Shown here: piece by piece, positions 16,749 through 27,189 of the stretch
Numbering within the stretch: position 1 is the first letter of the stretch
Layout: each line of letters begins with the position of its first letter
NCBI RefSeq assembly: GCF_000190595.1
Contig: NC_015167.1
Coordinates: 2,774,501-2,838,500 of the forward strand
DNA: 64,000 bases
Direction of reading: 5' to 3'
Source: Cellulophaga lytica DSM 7489
GTDB lineage: Bacteria; Bacteroidota; Bacteroidia; Flavobacteriales; Flavobacteriaceae
The notes under the pieces: generated by a model
Databases searched by the model: none
Seen by the model: only the letters and a program-made list of their open reading frames with translations
Told to the model about the DNA's origin: nothing
Translations under genes and position numbers: made by a program

Positions 16749-19700
16749 ATGAAAATTAAATTAATGAATGTTCTCTTCTGCTATAGAAGAAAACTAATGA
16801 TGAAGATTATGAAAGCTATTATCTTTTTATGGTGTACCACAATTTTTAGTTTTACCACTACAAATTCGTTCTCACAAAACGCTAAAATCAGTATTAAAGA
16901 AGATGCTGTTGTTAGTGTAGATATGGTTTTTGATATTATAATGGAACAAACCGACTATAAGTTTATTTATAGTGAAGGTTTTTTTGATGCTTATCCAAAA
17001 GTGGTGCTACATAAAGGTATCATAAAGGCTAATGCATTATTAGATAAAACACTAGAAAATAGTGATGTGTCTTATGAGTTTTTACCAAACAAAACAATAG
17101 TAATTGTAAAAAAGTCTAATAAAAAAAGAGCTTACCAATTGCAAATAAAAGGTAAGGTTGTAGATGAACTAGGTGTTCCTTTGTTAGGGATGAATGTCTA
17201 TGTTACCGATAGGAAACAAAATGGTTCAGACAATAAAAAAGACTTTTTAACAAGAGGAACCAGTACAGATTTTGACGGTAATTTTAAAATTATGGGAGAT
17301 GTAGGAAATTTTCTTTACGTTGGAGGTATTGGCTTTGAAACATATACAACAGAGATAGTTGAAGGAAAAACTAGTTATAATATAGTTTTAAAAGAGGCAA
17401 TTAGTAAATTAGATGAGGTTGTACTTGTTTCTACAGGTTACCAAAAAATTTCTAAAGAACGTGCTACTGGATCTTACGTAGGAGTGTCTAAAAAACAAAT
17501 AGAAAAACCATCAAGTAGTATTGCAGAAAGACTAACAGGTGTTGTTGCTGGTTTGCAAACAACTACCAATGCTGATGGTTCTATAGACATACAAATTAGA
17601 GGGCAATCATCATTAAGCGCTAATGCGCAACCTTTAATTGTTGTTGACGGTTTCCCAATAGACTCTGGCTTAGATACATTTGGAGATTTAGGAATTGTAA
17701 GTGGTAATACTCCTAATATTACCGGAGGTTTTGGTACAATTAACCCAAATGACGTAGAAAGTGTAACTGTATTAAAAGATGCCGCAGCAGCTTCTATTTG
17801 GGGGGCAAAAGCAGCAAATGGAGTTATTGTTATTACAACAAAAAAAGGAAAAAAAGGAAGAACAAACGTTTCTGTATCTTCTTTTGTGAGAGCTTCTAGT
17901 AAAATAGATTTAGATTATGCTTTAGCTAGAGCTAATAGCCAAGAGACTTTAGCTTATGAGCAAGCAGCGTTTGATACTAACTTTTTTGGCAGTATTTTAG
18001 GTAACCCTCCAGGAAATAGCCCAAGCACAAGTGATTTTGGTCCATATTCACAAGCTATTGTAGCTATGAATGAGGCAAGATTAGGCAGAATTTCTGACGC
18101 AGATAGAGACGCTACACTTAACTACCTCTCTTCTTTAGATAATAAAAAGCAAATTAGAGATAACCTTTTAAGTGCGCCTTTAATTACACAACACAATATT
18201 GCAATTAATGGCGGTACAGAAAAAATGTCTAACAGCTTATCATTAATGTATGAAGATAGCAAAACCTATTTTCAAGGAGACAAACAAACAAAATATCTTA
18301 TAAATTTTAAAAACAATACAAAATTAAGTAAGAGACTTAATTTTGAGTTTAGCGCTATGTTACAGCATAATGATATTGATACTAATTCTGGTCAGGCAGA
18401 TCCGTTATTTGGTACTGGAGGTATGTTAAACACTATAAAATCTTTAGCGCCATGGGATATGCTTAAAAATGAAGATGGCAGTTTAACAGATATGTCTTAT
18501 TTACATTATTACAGACCTAATGTAGATGCTTATGTACCTTTTAATAATTTTCCATACTCAGACTGGTCATATAACCCTATTACAGAAATTAATAACAGAA
18601 ATTTAAACACTAAGCAATTAAACGCAAGAATAAATGCAGGCTTAACTTTAGATTTAATTAAGGGGATGAAATTATCTTCTAGAATTCAATATGAAATTTT
18701 TAATTCTGAAGCAGAAAACTATTATAGTGACAAAACATTTGATGTTCGCCAATTTATTAACGAAACATCTGGACCTGAATGGAATTTTGGTGGTGTACCA
18801 ACACAATTAGTTCCTAAAGGCGGTATTTTAGAACAAGGTAGCAGCGAAATTAGATCGTATAATTTTAGAAATCAGTTAAGCTACAATCGTACTTTTGGTG
18901 ATAAGCATAATATAGATTTTATCGCTGGTACAGAAATGTCTAACAGGGTGTTTTCTACAACATCAAACCCAGCTGCCTTTGGTTATGCCCCAGATAAATT
19001 AACAACATCTCGTTTATTAGTTGATATAGAATCACACTCTTTATGGAATTTTTTCCCAGCACGGTTCAGTAGCTTTTTTTACAACTTTGATTTAGCTCCA
19101 GAACACTCATTTACAGAAAGAACAAATAGGTTCTTTTCTATGTATGGTAATTTAGCTTATACATACAATAACAAATATACTGTTTCGGGTAGTTACAGAA
19201 CAGATGCCGCAAATATAGTAGCTCCAGATCCCAAATTACGTTATGATCCTTTTTGGTCTGTTGGCTTAGGTTGGCATGTAGATAAAGAAGAATTTATGAA
19301 TAATGTTAATTGGGTAGACAGGTTATCACTTAGGGCAACATATGGTGCTGGAGGTAATATAATACCAAGTGCATCATTTATGCCACTAATTAATTTAAGT
19401 AATTCCTTAAATGATGTTACAAACCAAATAACAGCCAGTGTTACAGATCTTGGTAACCCACAACTAAGATGGGAAAAAACCTATAGCTGGAATTTAGGGG
19501 CAGATTTCTCTTTGTTTAACAGCAAATTAAATGGTGCTATAGATGTTTATAACAAGCAAGGTAAAGACTTAATAGTTAATCAAGGTTTAACATCTGTGTA
19601 TGGTACAACTAGCCAATTGTTAAACAGAGGCGAAATGGTGAATAAGGGGGTTGAAGTAAGTTTAGGTACCACACTACCAATAAATGGCAATGACATTGTT

Positions 19701-20456
19701 TGGTCTGGTAATTTAACGTTTTCTCATAATAAAAATGAAATTACAACTTTTGAAAGAGGTGTTTATACAGCATCAGATTTAACAGCTGGCCCAACAACCT
19801 CATACAGAGAAGGTTTTGATGCTAACACCTTATGGTCTTACCAATACGGCGGCATGTTTGATTTTGGTACTGGTACGCCAGAACCAACAGTAATAGGTGT
19901 AGATGGTGAACTAGCTCCATTAACCACATTTGTTAATGGAGATGCTAGAACTTTTATGGAGGCGCAAGGCACAACCAATGCACCAACCGTAGTTGGTTTT
20001 AGAAATTCATTTAAAATTCACGACTTTAACTTATCTTTTATTGTTACAGGTAAATTTGGCCATGTTTTTAGAAGACAAAGTTTTAATTACAATGCTGTTA
20101 CTGGTGGTAATACTAGTGTAAACGAAAAGTACAATGAAGTTACAAACGGAGACCCAAATAGCATTATACCTATACCAGAAATCTCATCTAGATATTTTTT
20201 CTATGACAGGTTTTACCCTTATATGAACTATTTAACTGAAAATGCAGACCATTTAAGGTTTCAAGAAGTTAACTTAACTTATAATTTACCTAATAAAGTA
20301 ATATCTAAATTAGGCTTAAATAGTTTAAGTTTTTATGCGCAAGCAAATAATGTTGGTGTGGTTTTATTTAATGATTTTGATGAAGACCCAGAGTTTCCAA
20401 AAGGCACTTTAAGGCCACAGGCTACTTTTACATTTGGTATGAATTTAAACTTTTAA
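16749..20456 (+). CDS. STN-domain SusC-type TonB-dependent outer-membrane receptor/transducer
   Basis: The 1235-residue receptor has an N-terminal signal peptide (ending SFSQ) and then a secretin/TonB short N-terminal (STN) domain at about 45-120. That domain is the hallmark of receptors signalling to FecR. A carboxypeptidase-regulatory-like domain is at about 130-215. The TonB box/plug start is LDEVVLVSTGYQKISKERAT, and the plug contains VLKDAAAASIWGAKAANG. The barrel ends in TFTFGMNLNF. Several in-frame Met codons precede the hydrophobic core, so the exact start is uncertain. It pairs with the SusD 11 bases downstream. Its position ahead of thioredoxin-like genes suggests a substrate needing thiol or metal handling, which is inference. 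Confidence 0.94.
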   Translation: MKIKLMNVLFCYRRKLMMKIMKAIIFLWCTTIFSFTTTNSFSQNAKISIKEDAVVSVDMVFDIIMEQTDYKFIYSEGFFDAYPKVVLHKGIIKANALLDKTLENSDVSYEFLPNKTIVIVKKSNKKRAYQLQIKGKVVDELGVPLLGMNVYVTDRKQNGSDNKKDFLTRGTSTDFDGNFKIMGDVGNFLYVGGIGFETYTTEIVEGKTSYNIVLKEAISKLDEVVLVSTGYQKISKERATGSYVGVSKKQIEKPSSSIAERLTGVVAGLQTTTNADGSIDIQIRGQSSLSANAQPLIVVDGFPIDSGLDTFGDLGIVSGNTPNITGGFGTINPNDVESVTVLKDAAAASIWGAKAANGVIVITTKKGKKGRTNVSVSSFVRASSKIDLDYALARANSQETLAYEQAAFDTNFFGSILGNPPGNSPSTSDFGPYSQAIVAMNEARLGRISDADRDATLNYLSSLDNKKQIRDNLLSAPLITQHNIAINGGTEKMSNSLSLMYEDSKTYFQGDKQTKYLINFKNNTKLSKRLNFEFSAMLQHNDIDTNSGQADPLFGTGGMLNTIKSLAPWDMLKNEDGSLTDMSYLHYYRPNVDAYVPFNNFPYSDWSYNPITEINNRNLNTKQLNARINAGLTLDLIKGMKLSSRIQYEIFNSEAENYYSDKTFDVRQFINETSGPEWNFGGVPTQLVPKGGILEQGSSEIRSYNFRNQLSYNRTFGDKHNIDFIAGTEMSNRVFSTTSNPAAFGYAPDKLTTSRLLVDIESHSLWNFFPARFSSFFYNFDLAPEHSFTERTNRFFSMYGNLAYTYNNKYTVSGSYRTDAANIVAPDPKLRYDPFWSVGLGWHVDKEEFMNNVNWVDRLSLRATYGAGGNIIPSASFMPLINLSNSLNDVTNQITASVTDLGNPQLRWEKTYSWNLGADFSLFNSKLNGAIDVYNKQGKDLIVNQGLTSVYGTTSQLLNRGEMVNKGVEVSLGTTLPINGNDIVWSGNLTFSHNKNEITTFERGVYTASDLTAGPTTSYREGFDANTLWSYQYGGMFDFGTGTPEPTVIGVDGELAPLTTFVNGDARTFMEAQGTTNAPTVVGFRNSFKIHDFNLSFIVTGKFGHVFRRQSFNYNAVTGGNTSVNEKYNEVTNGDPNSIIPIPEISSRYFFYDRFYPYMNYLTENADHLRFQEVNLTYNLPNKVISKLGLNSLSFYAQANNVGVVLFNDFDEDPEFPKGTLRPQATFTFGMNLNF

Positions 20457-20467
20457 ACTAAAACATT

Positions 20468-22003
20468 ATGAAAAAAACATATAAATATATAGCAATTTTA
20501 CTACTAATAACAGCTTTTAGTAGCTGTGATGATTTTTTAGAAGAAAATCCTTCTAAAAACGATTCGGTAACACCAGAATCTTTAGAAGATTTTGAAGCTT
20601 TATTAAATAACTACAATGAATTTTCAGATGAAGCTATTTTTCCTTTAATCTATGGTTCAGATGATTTTGAGTTAAGCACAAATATGCATGATAATTTTAA
20701 TAGAGCGTATTCTCCTGCTAGTGCTATATTTGGTACTTGGAACACAGAGTTAGCAGCCAATGAATCTGGCAGATTTTCTGGTTGGCCAGCAGAGTGGGAA
20801 AAAATATTTACAGCCAATTATATTTTAGAACAAATTGACGCTGTGACTGCCTCTGAAGAAGAAAAAGCCAATATAAAAGCCGAATGTTATTTTATTAGAG
20901 CTTACAGTTATTTTGTTTTGGCAAATGTTTATTGCTTGCCTTATTCTACTACTAATTTAGATGAATTAGGCTTACCAATAAAACAAACAACAAGTTTTAG
21001 TGAAAGTACAGCCAGAGTTAGTCTAGGCGAAACTTATGATTTTATAGAGTCAAACTTAATGAATGCTTTAAAAATCACAAGAGAATTTAGCCAAGTTAAT
21101 GGTTTAAATAACTCTTGGCGTGCAAGCACTGCTGCAGTTAATGGTTTTGCAGCAAGGTATTATTTGGCATTAAATGAATATGCTTTGGCACAAGATTATG
21201 CACAAAATGCACTAGATGAGTATAGTAATTTAAGAAATTACAATACAGATATGCGTTTTTCTGATATACCAGCTTTTGCAACTATATTTAATCCTGCCCC
21301 AGAGCGTGTTGAGTTGTTGTATCCTTATACACACGATCAACAAAATGTAGCAGAAGATAGGCTTGAATTTGGAGAAGCCTATTATTACAGAATGTTATCA
21401 AACCCATCTTGGGCAAACTGGCCATCACAAGAATTACTTAATCTTTATGATGATGAGTATGATTTAAGGTATAGATATCACATAGTTGAAGATTATTCAT
21501 ATTCACGTGGTGCCATTGCACCGCCATTTAGTTATCCTGGTTATATATTCTTTTTTAAAGATGATATTCCAAGTGGGCCTTCTGTACCAGAAATGCTATT
21601 AATTAAAGCAGAATGCAAAATTAGGCAAGGCGCTTGGGCAGACGGGTTACAAACAGCAAACCTACTAAGAGCTGCCAGAATGGATGCCACAGCACCTGTA
21701 GATGCAATAGAACTTAGCGCGTTAAATCAAAACGAAGCCTTAAGAAAAGTTTTAGAAGAGCGTAGAAGAGAAATGCCTTTTGTGCATAGGTGGTATGATA
21801 TTAGACGCTACAATAATAATGATGACGCATCTGATGATGTAATCTTGTCTAGAACATTCTATCCATTTAACTCAAGTGCTATTAATGGTGGCGAAGCGCC
21901 AATAACAACAACACTTGATGTAAAATCTAGAAAATATGCTTTTCCAATTCCAAATGAAGAAATTTTAATTTCTAACGGAGAGCTAGAACAAAATCAGTAT
22001 TAG
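20468..22003 (+). CDS. SusD/RagB-family surface lipoprotein
   Basis: The 511-residue SusD-like protein has lipobox FSSC followed by acidic DDFLEE, matching the surface-export pattern. The helical core has AECYFIRAYSYFVLANVY at about 138-155. The C-terminal motif is VLEERRREMPFVHRWYDIRR followed by YAFPIPNEEI. It should cap the preceding SusC channel. The gene ends nine bases before a hairpin terminator, so SusC/SusD form a unit separate from the thioredoxin operon. Confidence 0.93.
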   Translation: MKKTYKYIAILLLITAFSSCDDFLEENPSKNDSVTPESLEDFEALLNNYNEFSDEAIFPLIYGSDDFELSTNMHDNFNRAYSPASAIFGTWNTELAANESGRFSGWPAEWEKIFTANYILEQIDAVTASEEEKANIKAECYFIRAYSYFVLANVYCLPYSTTNLDELGLPIKQTTSFSESTARVSLGETYDFIESNLMNALKITREFSQVNGLNNSWRASTAAVNGFAARYYLALNEYALAQDYAQNALDEYSNLRNYNTDMRFSDIPAFATIFNPAPERVELLYPYTHDQQNVAEDRLEFGEAYYYRMLSNPSWANWPSQELLNLYDDEYDLRYRYHIVEDYSYSRGAIAPPFSYPGYIFFFKDDIPSGPSVPEMLLIKAECKIRQGAWADGLQTANLLRAARMDATAPVDAIELSALNQNEALRKVLEERRREMPFVHRWYDIRRYNNNDDASDDVILSRTFYPFNSSAINGGEAPITTTLDVKSRKYAFPIPNEEILISNGELEQNQY

Positions 22004-22011
22004 TTATTTTT

Positions 22012-22046
22012 TTAAACAAGGCTTATAATATTTAAGCCTTGTTTTT
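22012..22046 (+). terminator. Rho-independent terminator after the STN-SusC/SusD pair
   Basis: AAACAAGGCTTA and TAAGCCTTGTTT form a long stem around a short AT loop, followed by T residues. It separates the SusC/SusD unit from the downstream thioredoxin operon. Confidence 0.88.
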
Positions 22047-22068
22047 CCTATAAACTATTCTTAAACCA

Positions 22069-22095
22069 TTAGTTAATAAACATATCATTAACTAA
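22069..22095. promoter_or_regulatory. Inverted repeat upstream of the thioredoxin-like operon
   Basis: TTAGTTAAT (22069-22077) and ATTAACTAA (22087-22095) form a perfect 9-base inverted repeat with a 9-base spacer. It lies 70 bases before the first gene of the seven-gene operon. Centre-to-centre spacing is that of a dimeric regulator site, though AT-richness makes chance possible. Confidence 0.3.
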
Positions 22096-22164
22096 AAAAT
22101 AAGGGTTGCATAGTTTAAAAATCTTCATATATAAAAACACAAAACACTATTTAAAAATTACAGT

Positions 22165-23547
22165 ATGGGAAAATTAAAATTTATTACCATAGCTTTTTCA
22201 ATTGCTATGCTTTGGGCTTGTAAAAAAGAAACTCCTGTTAACTATGCTTTATTTTCCGGAAATATTAGCAATACCAAAGGAGGTGAACTTAAAGTAAGCT
22301 CGTTAAATGGTTTTTCAAAAACAATTAATGTGAAAGATACAGGCATATTTTCTGATACTCTTTTTATTGAAGAAAATGGTGTATACAATGTACGCTTTGG
22401 CAATTTAAGATTTGCTGCATATGTAACACAAGGTGCTAACATTAATATTGAAGCTAATAAAAAAGAAAATATTAAAAGTTTAAAATTTTCAGGAGATTAT
22501 GCAGACTTAAATAATTACTTTATTTATAAAGAATCTAAGAACTTAGATTTTATAATGGATAGAGAAGGGAGTTATAATGTAGACGAATCTACTTTTGAAA
22601 CCAAAGTATTGAACTTTCAAAAGGATTTAGAAAACCGTCTTACTTCGCTAAAAGATATTCCAGAAAACATTAACGAAAATGAGTTAAGAGCAATTAACTA
22701 TGGAAGATTAGCTAAAAAATCTGAGTACGAAAAAATGTATGGATACCTTTCTAAAAATAAAGATTTTAAAGCTTCAGAAACATTCAAAAAAGAGTTAAAC
22801 GAAATATCTTTTGATAACGCAGAAGATTATCTGTACTCATCAGATTACCAAGCAATGGTTAGTGCAAATATTAGAAAAAAAGCCTTTGATTACTACCAAA
22901 AAGATTCTATACCATACAGTGATGCTAGTGCCAAAGCAGTATCTGAAATAAGTAACCCAATTATTAAAAATGCCGAGTTATATAAAGCTATTTTAATGCG
23001 TTTACCAATGTCAAAAGATAAAGACAAAGATCTTCAAGACTTTTTAAATGCATCAACAAGCCAAAAACACATTAAAAAAATAAAAGAATTATACGAGTCT
23101 CTAAAAGTTTTAGATAAAGGGCAACCATCTCCTAAGTTTCATAATTATGAAAATTATGCAGGTGGCACAACTTCTTTAGATGATTTAAAAGGCAAATACG
23201 TTTACATTGATGTGTGGGCAACTTGGTGCGGGCCTTGTAAATACGAAATTCCATTCTTAAAAAAAATAGAAGAGCAATACCAAGGTAAAAACATTCATTT
23301 TGTAAGCATTTCTACAGATAAACAAAAAGACAAAGATAAATGGAAAGCTATGGTTGCCGATAAAGAAATGGGGGGTATACAGTTAATTACAGATAACGAT
23401 TTTAACACTTCTTTTGTATCTGATTATAAAATTATGGGTATTCCTCAATTTATACTATTAGACCCTAATGGTAATATTGTACAAGCCAATGCTCCAAGAC
23501 CTTCAGATGAAAAACTAGTAGAATTATTTAATTCTCTAAATATATAA
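22165..23547 (+). CDS. TlpA-like thioredoxin-fold lipoprotein (first gene of the redox operon)
   Basis: The 460-residue lipoprotein has its lipobox Cys at residue 19 (LWAC), followed by KKE rather than acidic residues, so it probably faces the periplasm. A beta-rich N-terminal domain (about 25-110) resembles DUF4369. A long helical middle (about 115-315) comes next, then a TlpA/AhpC-TSA thioredoxin fold with WATWCGPC at 352-358 (Cys355 and Cys358) and a cis-Pro loop in IMGIPQF. Such proteins reduce or exchange disulfides in the envelope. It opens a seven-gene operon with very short gaps. The partner protein is not identifiable from sequence. Confidence 0.9.
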   Translation: MGKLKFITIAFSIAMLWACKKETPVNYALFSGNISNTKGGELKVSSLNGFSKTINVKDTGIFSDTLFIEENGVYNVRFGNLRFAAYVTQGANINIEANKKENIKSLKFSGDYADLNNYFIYKESKNLDFIMDREGSYNVDESTFETKVLNFQKDLENRLTSLKDIPENINENELRAINYGRLAKKSEYEKMYGYLSKNKDFKASETFKKELNEISFDNAEDYLYSSDYQAMVSANIRKKAFDYYQKDSIPYSDASAKAVSEISNPIIKNAELYKAILMRLPMSKDKDKDLQDFLNASTSQKHIKKIKELYESLKVLDKGQPSPKFHNYENYAGGTTSLDDLKGKYVYIDVWATWCGPCKYEIPFLKKIEEQYQGKNIHFVSISTDKQKDKDKWKAMVADKEMGGIQLITDNDFNTSFVSDYKIMGIPQFILLDPNGNIVQANAPRPSDEKLVELFNSLNI

Positions 23548-23549
23548 TT

Positions 23550-24752
23550 ATGAAAAAAAGTATTTTAATATGCTTAGTGGCTGCTATATTTTTTGCATGT
23601 AAAAACAAGCCAAATGCACAAGAAACTAGTACTGGTTACACTATTACAGGTACCATTAAAGGCTTAAGTTCTGGTACAGTAAAAATTGTAGAAGAAGGAA
23701 ATAGAGACCGCTCTAAGTTAAAAACAATAAATAGTACAGAAATAGCTAATGGTGAATTTAAACTTACAGGAAAAGTAGAACACCCAGATATGGTTAGCTT
23801 AGTTATAAATGATAAAAGTAGTAGTTTCTTTTTAGAAAATAGTCCAATAGAAATAACTATAAATTGGTCTGATGGAAAAGAAAACGATTGGCGATTCAAT
23901 TCTACAGTTTCTGGTTCTAAAACACATGATGAGTACACAAAAATAGATCAGGAAGCAAAAGCTGTTTTTAAAGACCCTAAGTATAAGGTTTTAGACTCTC
24001 TTAGAAATTTGGTTATTGCAGCTAAAAAAAGCAAAAATCAAAAAGATATGGATAAAGTATCGGCTCTTCAAAAAGAACTAAGACCATTAATGTTAGAACA
24101 AAGTGAAAGATATACCAGCACTAAGTTTAATTATGCAAAAGCCAATCCTAGTTCTCCTGTTGCTGTACATATTTTAGGGTTTCAGTATTCTGAAGGCAGA
24201 ATGAGTAAAGATCAACTAAAAGAATATTACAATTTATTTACAGGTGATGCCCGTAAAACATCATTTTTTAAAAACTATATTACAAAGGTTTATAAAGATA
24301 ATTTTGAAAACTTAGGTGTTGGTAATACAGCACCAGATTTTACACTTAAAAATTTAGAAAACAATAACCTTACTTTATCTAAAATAAATGCCAAATATAA
24401 ATTGGTAGATTTTTGGGCAAGCTGGTGTGTGCCATGTAGAAATTCTTTCCCTCATTTAAAAGAATTAAGAAAAGAATATAAAAATGATGGTTTTGAAATT
24501 ATTGGTATAGGTACTGCAGATGTTGAAGAAAAATGGCGTAAAGCTATTAAAGAAGACCAAACGCCGTGGTTGCATGTATTTGATACTTCACCTGTAAAAA
24601 ATGGAAGAGCATCCTATGGAGCAATAGCAAAAGCTTATGGCGTTCCTCATTTACCAACTACATTTTTAGTAGATGCTAATAACACTATTGTATTAAGAAA
24701 CCCAACCAAAGAAGAGTTAGATGCTAAACTTAAAGAGCTATTTGGTCATTAA
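23550..24752 (+). CDS. TlpA-like thioredoxin lipoprotein with DUF4369-like N-terminus
   Basis: The 400-residue lipoprotein (lipobox FFAC, Cys17, then KNK) starts two bases after the preceding stop. Residues about 30-125 form a DUF4369-like beta domain (YTITGTIKGLSSGTV). A helical linker follows, then a TlpA thioredoxin domain with WASWCVPC and catalytic cysteines 293 and 296. The cis-Pro segment is GVPHLPTTF. It is a close paralogue of the next gene: both have VPC in the active site, share a QTPWLHVFD stretch, and have near-identical C-termini (RNPTKEELD). Likely envelope disulfide reductase activity is a family inference. Confidence 0.92.
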   Translation: MKKSILICLVAAIFFACKNKPNAQETSTGYTITGTIKGLSSGTVKIVEEGNRDRSKLKTINSTEIANGEFKLTGKVEHPDMVSLVINDKSSSFFLENSPIEITINWSDGKENDWRFNSTVSGSKTHDEYTKIDQEAKAVFKDPKYKVLDSLRNLVIAAKKSKNQKDMDKVSALQKELRPLMLEQSERYTSTKFNYAKANPSSPVAVHILGFQYSEGRMSKDQLKEYYNLFTGDARKTSFFKNYITKVYKDNFENLGVGNTAPDFTLKNLENNNLTLSKINAKYKLVDFWASWCVPCRNSFPHLKELRKEYKNDGFEIIGIGTADVEEKWRKAIKEDQTPWLHVFDTSPVKNGRASYGAIAKAYGVPHLPTTFLVDANNTIVLRNPTKEELDAKLKELFGH

Positions 24753-24767
24753 TAAAGTAGTAGAATT

Positions 24768-25970
24768 ATGAAACGCACTATATTAAAATTATCGGGATTA
24801 CTGCTTATTAGTTGTCTGTTTTGTATTAGTTGTAAAACCAATAATGCACCAAACGGATATACAATTACAGGTAATGTTAAAGGAGCAGAAGATGGTACTT
24901 GGGTAAAACTTAAAAGCACACCATCTTTATTTACAGACCCTTTAATTACTATTGATAGTACTACAATTACTAATGGCACATTTAAGTTTACTGGTAAAGT
25001 GGCTAATGTAGATATGGTAGGTGTACATATTGGCACAAAAACTAGCGCATATTTTTATCTAGAAAACAGTAAAATTACCATTGATATAGATGTATTAAGT
25101 TCTGAAGCTACAAGTGGATACAATGCTGCCAAAGTAACAGGATCTATAACTCAAGATTTTTACAAGCTACAATTACAAAAAATGGATAGCATTAAAAACC
25201 AAGATAAATACGGTGCTTTTAAAGGGTTTAGAGAAATGGTTATGGCCGCAAAACAGTCTAAAGACGCTGCTTTAATGAATAAAGTAAAGCAAAAAATGGA
25301 AGCTTTAGAGCCCTTAGAAAAACAGCAACAGGAAGAGCTTAAGACGTTTAAAACAAACTTTGTAAAAAACAACCCTACATCACCAATTGGACCTAAAATA
25401 ATGGGGGTTTCATTTAGTGAAATTATGATGTCTAGAGAAGAAATGAAAACAGTATACAACCTTTTTAAAGGTGATGCTGTAAAGTCTAGTGCTTTTAATT
25501 TCATTAAAAAAACCTATGAAGATTATGTAGAAAAGTTTGTTGCAGGTGCTACGGCTCCAGATTTTACCTTAAAAACAGTATCTGGAGATGACTTAACCCT
25601 ATCTAATGTTAAGGCTAAATATATATTAGTAGATTTTTGGGCTAGCTGGTGCGTACCTTGCAGAGCTTCTTTTCCTAAGTTAAAAAAAGTTTATAACACC
25701 TATAAAGGTGAAGGTTTTGAGGTTGTAGGTGTAGCTACTGGTGATAAAGACAAAAATTGGAGAGATGCCATACAAAAAGACCAAACGCCTTGGTTGCATG
25801 TTTTTGATGTAAATAAAAAATCTATAGGAAGAAATGGAGATGTAGCTGATGCCTATGGCGTTCCTTTTTTACCAACTACTTATTTACTAGATAGTAACCT
25901 AAAAATTATACTTAGAAACCCTACAAAGGAAGAATTAGATACAAAACTTAAAGAATTATTTAAGTCTTAA
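24768..25970 (+). CDS. TlpA-like thioredoxin lipoprotein, tandem paralogue of the preceding gene
   Basis: The 400-residue lipoprotein has the lipobox ending CISC (Cys22), followed by KTN. It has the same order as its neighbour: DUF4369-like beta domain about 35-130, helical linker 140-240, TlpA domain with WASWCVPC and cysteines 295 and 298. The shared QTPWLHVFD and RNPTKEELD segments and identical length point to tandem duplication. Retention of both copies with intact active sites suggests distinct partners. It lies 15 bases after the previous stop, within the operon. Confidence 0.92.
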   Translation: MKRTILKLSGLLLISCLFCISCKTNNAPNGYTITGNVKGAEDGTWVKLKSTPSLFTDPLITIDSTTITNGTFKFTGKVANVDMVGVHIGTKTSAYFYLENSKITIDIDVLSSEATSGYNAAKVTGSITQDFYKLQLQKMDSIKNQDKYGAFKGFREMVMAAKQSKDAALMNKVKQKMEALEPLEKQQQEELKTFKTNFVKNNPTSPIGPKIMGVSFSEIMMSREEMKTVYNLFKGDAVKSSAFNFIKKTYEDYVEKFVAGATAPDFTLKTVSGDDLTLSNVKAKYILVDFWASWCVPCRASFPKLKKVYNTYKGEGFEVVGVATGDKDKNWRDAIQKDQTPWLHVFDVNKKSIGRNGDVADAYGVPFLPTTYLLDSNLKIILRNPTKEELDTKLKELFKS

Positions 25971-25989
25971 AAAATTAACAATATATACT

Positions 25990-27174
25990 ATGAAAAAAAT
26001 ACACAAAATACTATTTGTTTGCTTTATAGCGCTTATAAGCTTTAATAAAAACAACGCTCAAAATAAGGATAATACTTTTACAATTACAGGTGAGATTAAG
26101 GGCTTAAAAGGAAATTTATATTTTAGGCATCCAGATAAAGAGTATACCAGAACAACACCTTCAGATTCTATTATAGTTACTAATGGTAAATTTAAATTAA
26201 CAACAAACGTTTCTAAAGTTGCTTTAATAAGGGTGTTTCCTAAGTTTAGTGGTCCAGATAAAAAACTATCAAAAATACCAAAAGGAGGTAGAGGTTATAT
26301 TCCTGTAAAAAGTGGCACTATTATGGTATATGCATCGCCAGGTGCAAATATCACAATTAAAGGTGAAGCAAAAGATTATTTTGATGCCTACCCAAGCGGT
26401 GATGCTTTTAATGATGGTTTAGCTAAAGTTAACAAACTTATGTACCCAATGTATAATGAGATGGGTAATTTAGCAGTAGAAAGCACCTACACTGATGATA
26501 AAGCTAAAAAAGAAGAGATTAATAAAAAGTCAGAAGCTATTTCTAAAAAATCTATAGATGCTCTAGTTAATCATTTAAAAAATAACCCTAATGCTTTAGC
26601 TTCTGCTTGGTATTTAAACGATTTAATGTTGCGTACCCAAGTTACTAATGAGCAAGCAGAAGAACTATTTAGCGTATTATCTACAGATTTAGCTGCTTAT
26701 AAAGATTATAAAGATGTTGCAACAAGAGTACAGGGTATTAAAGAAACTGCAGATGGTTCTCCTGTACCAAGCATAAAAACCAATGCAACTTTAAATGGTG
26801 AAATTTTTGACATTAACAGCCTAAAAGGTAAGTATGTTCTTATAGATTTTTGGGGTATTTGGTGTGGTCCTTGCGTTGCAGAAATGCCTGAAGTAAAAGA
26901 GTTTCAAGAAAAACATAAAGATAATTTAGTAGTTGTTGGTATTAACTCTGGAGATACAAAAGAAAAAATAGAAGCCTTTGTAAATAAAAATAATTACGGT
27001 TGGATGCAATTAATGAGTGATAAGAAAAATACACCAGACAATTTTGTAAACAGGTTTAACGTACAAGGGTTTCCTACGAAGTTTATAATAGACAGAAGAG
27101 GAAAAATAATTAAAAGATTTGTTGGTAGCGGAGAAGAAGCCTTTAAAATGCTTGAAGAGTTACTTAAAAGCTAA
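25990..27174 (+). CDS. Periplasmic TlpA-like thioredoxin protein
   Basis: The 394-residue protein has an ordinary signal peptide ending NNAQ, without a lipobox, so it is probably soluble. The DUF4369-like domain begins FTITGEIKGLKGNLYF. The C-terminal TlpA domain carries FWGIWCGPC with cysteines 292 and 295, then VAEMPEV and a cis-Pro loop GFPTKFIID. It resembles the operon's last gene (29184-30380), which shares GPCVAEMP, VVGxNSGDTK and GFPTKFIID. The operon therefore carries two thioredoxin subtypes, VPC-type and GPCVAEMP-type. Confidence 0.91.
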   Translation: MKKIHKILFVCFIALISFNKNNAQNKDNTFTITGEIKGLKGNLYFRHPDKEYTRTTPSDSIIVTNGKFKLTTNVSKVALIRVFPKFSGPDKKLSKIPKGGRGYIPVKSGTIMVYASPGANITIKGEAKDYFDAYPSGDAFNDGLAKVNKLMYPMYNEMGNLAVESTYTDDKAKKEEINKKSEAISKKSIDALVNHLKNNPNALASAWYLNDLMLRTQVTNEQAEELFSVLSTDLAAYKDYKDVATRVQGIKETADGSPVPSIKTNATLNGEIFDINSLKGKYVLIDFWGIWCGPCVAEMPEVKEFQEKHKDNLVVVGINSGDTKEKIEAFVNKNNYGWMQLMSDKKNTPDNFVNRFNVQGFPTKFIIDRRGKIIKRFVGSGEEAFKMLEELLKS

Positions 27175-27189
27175 TTAATAACAAAAATT

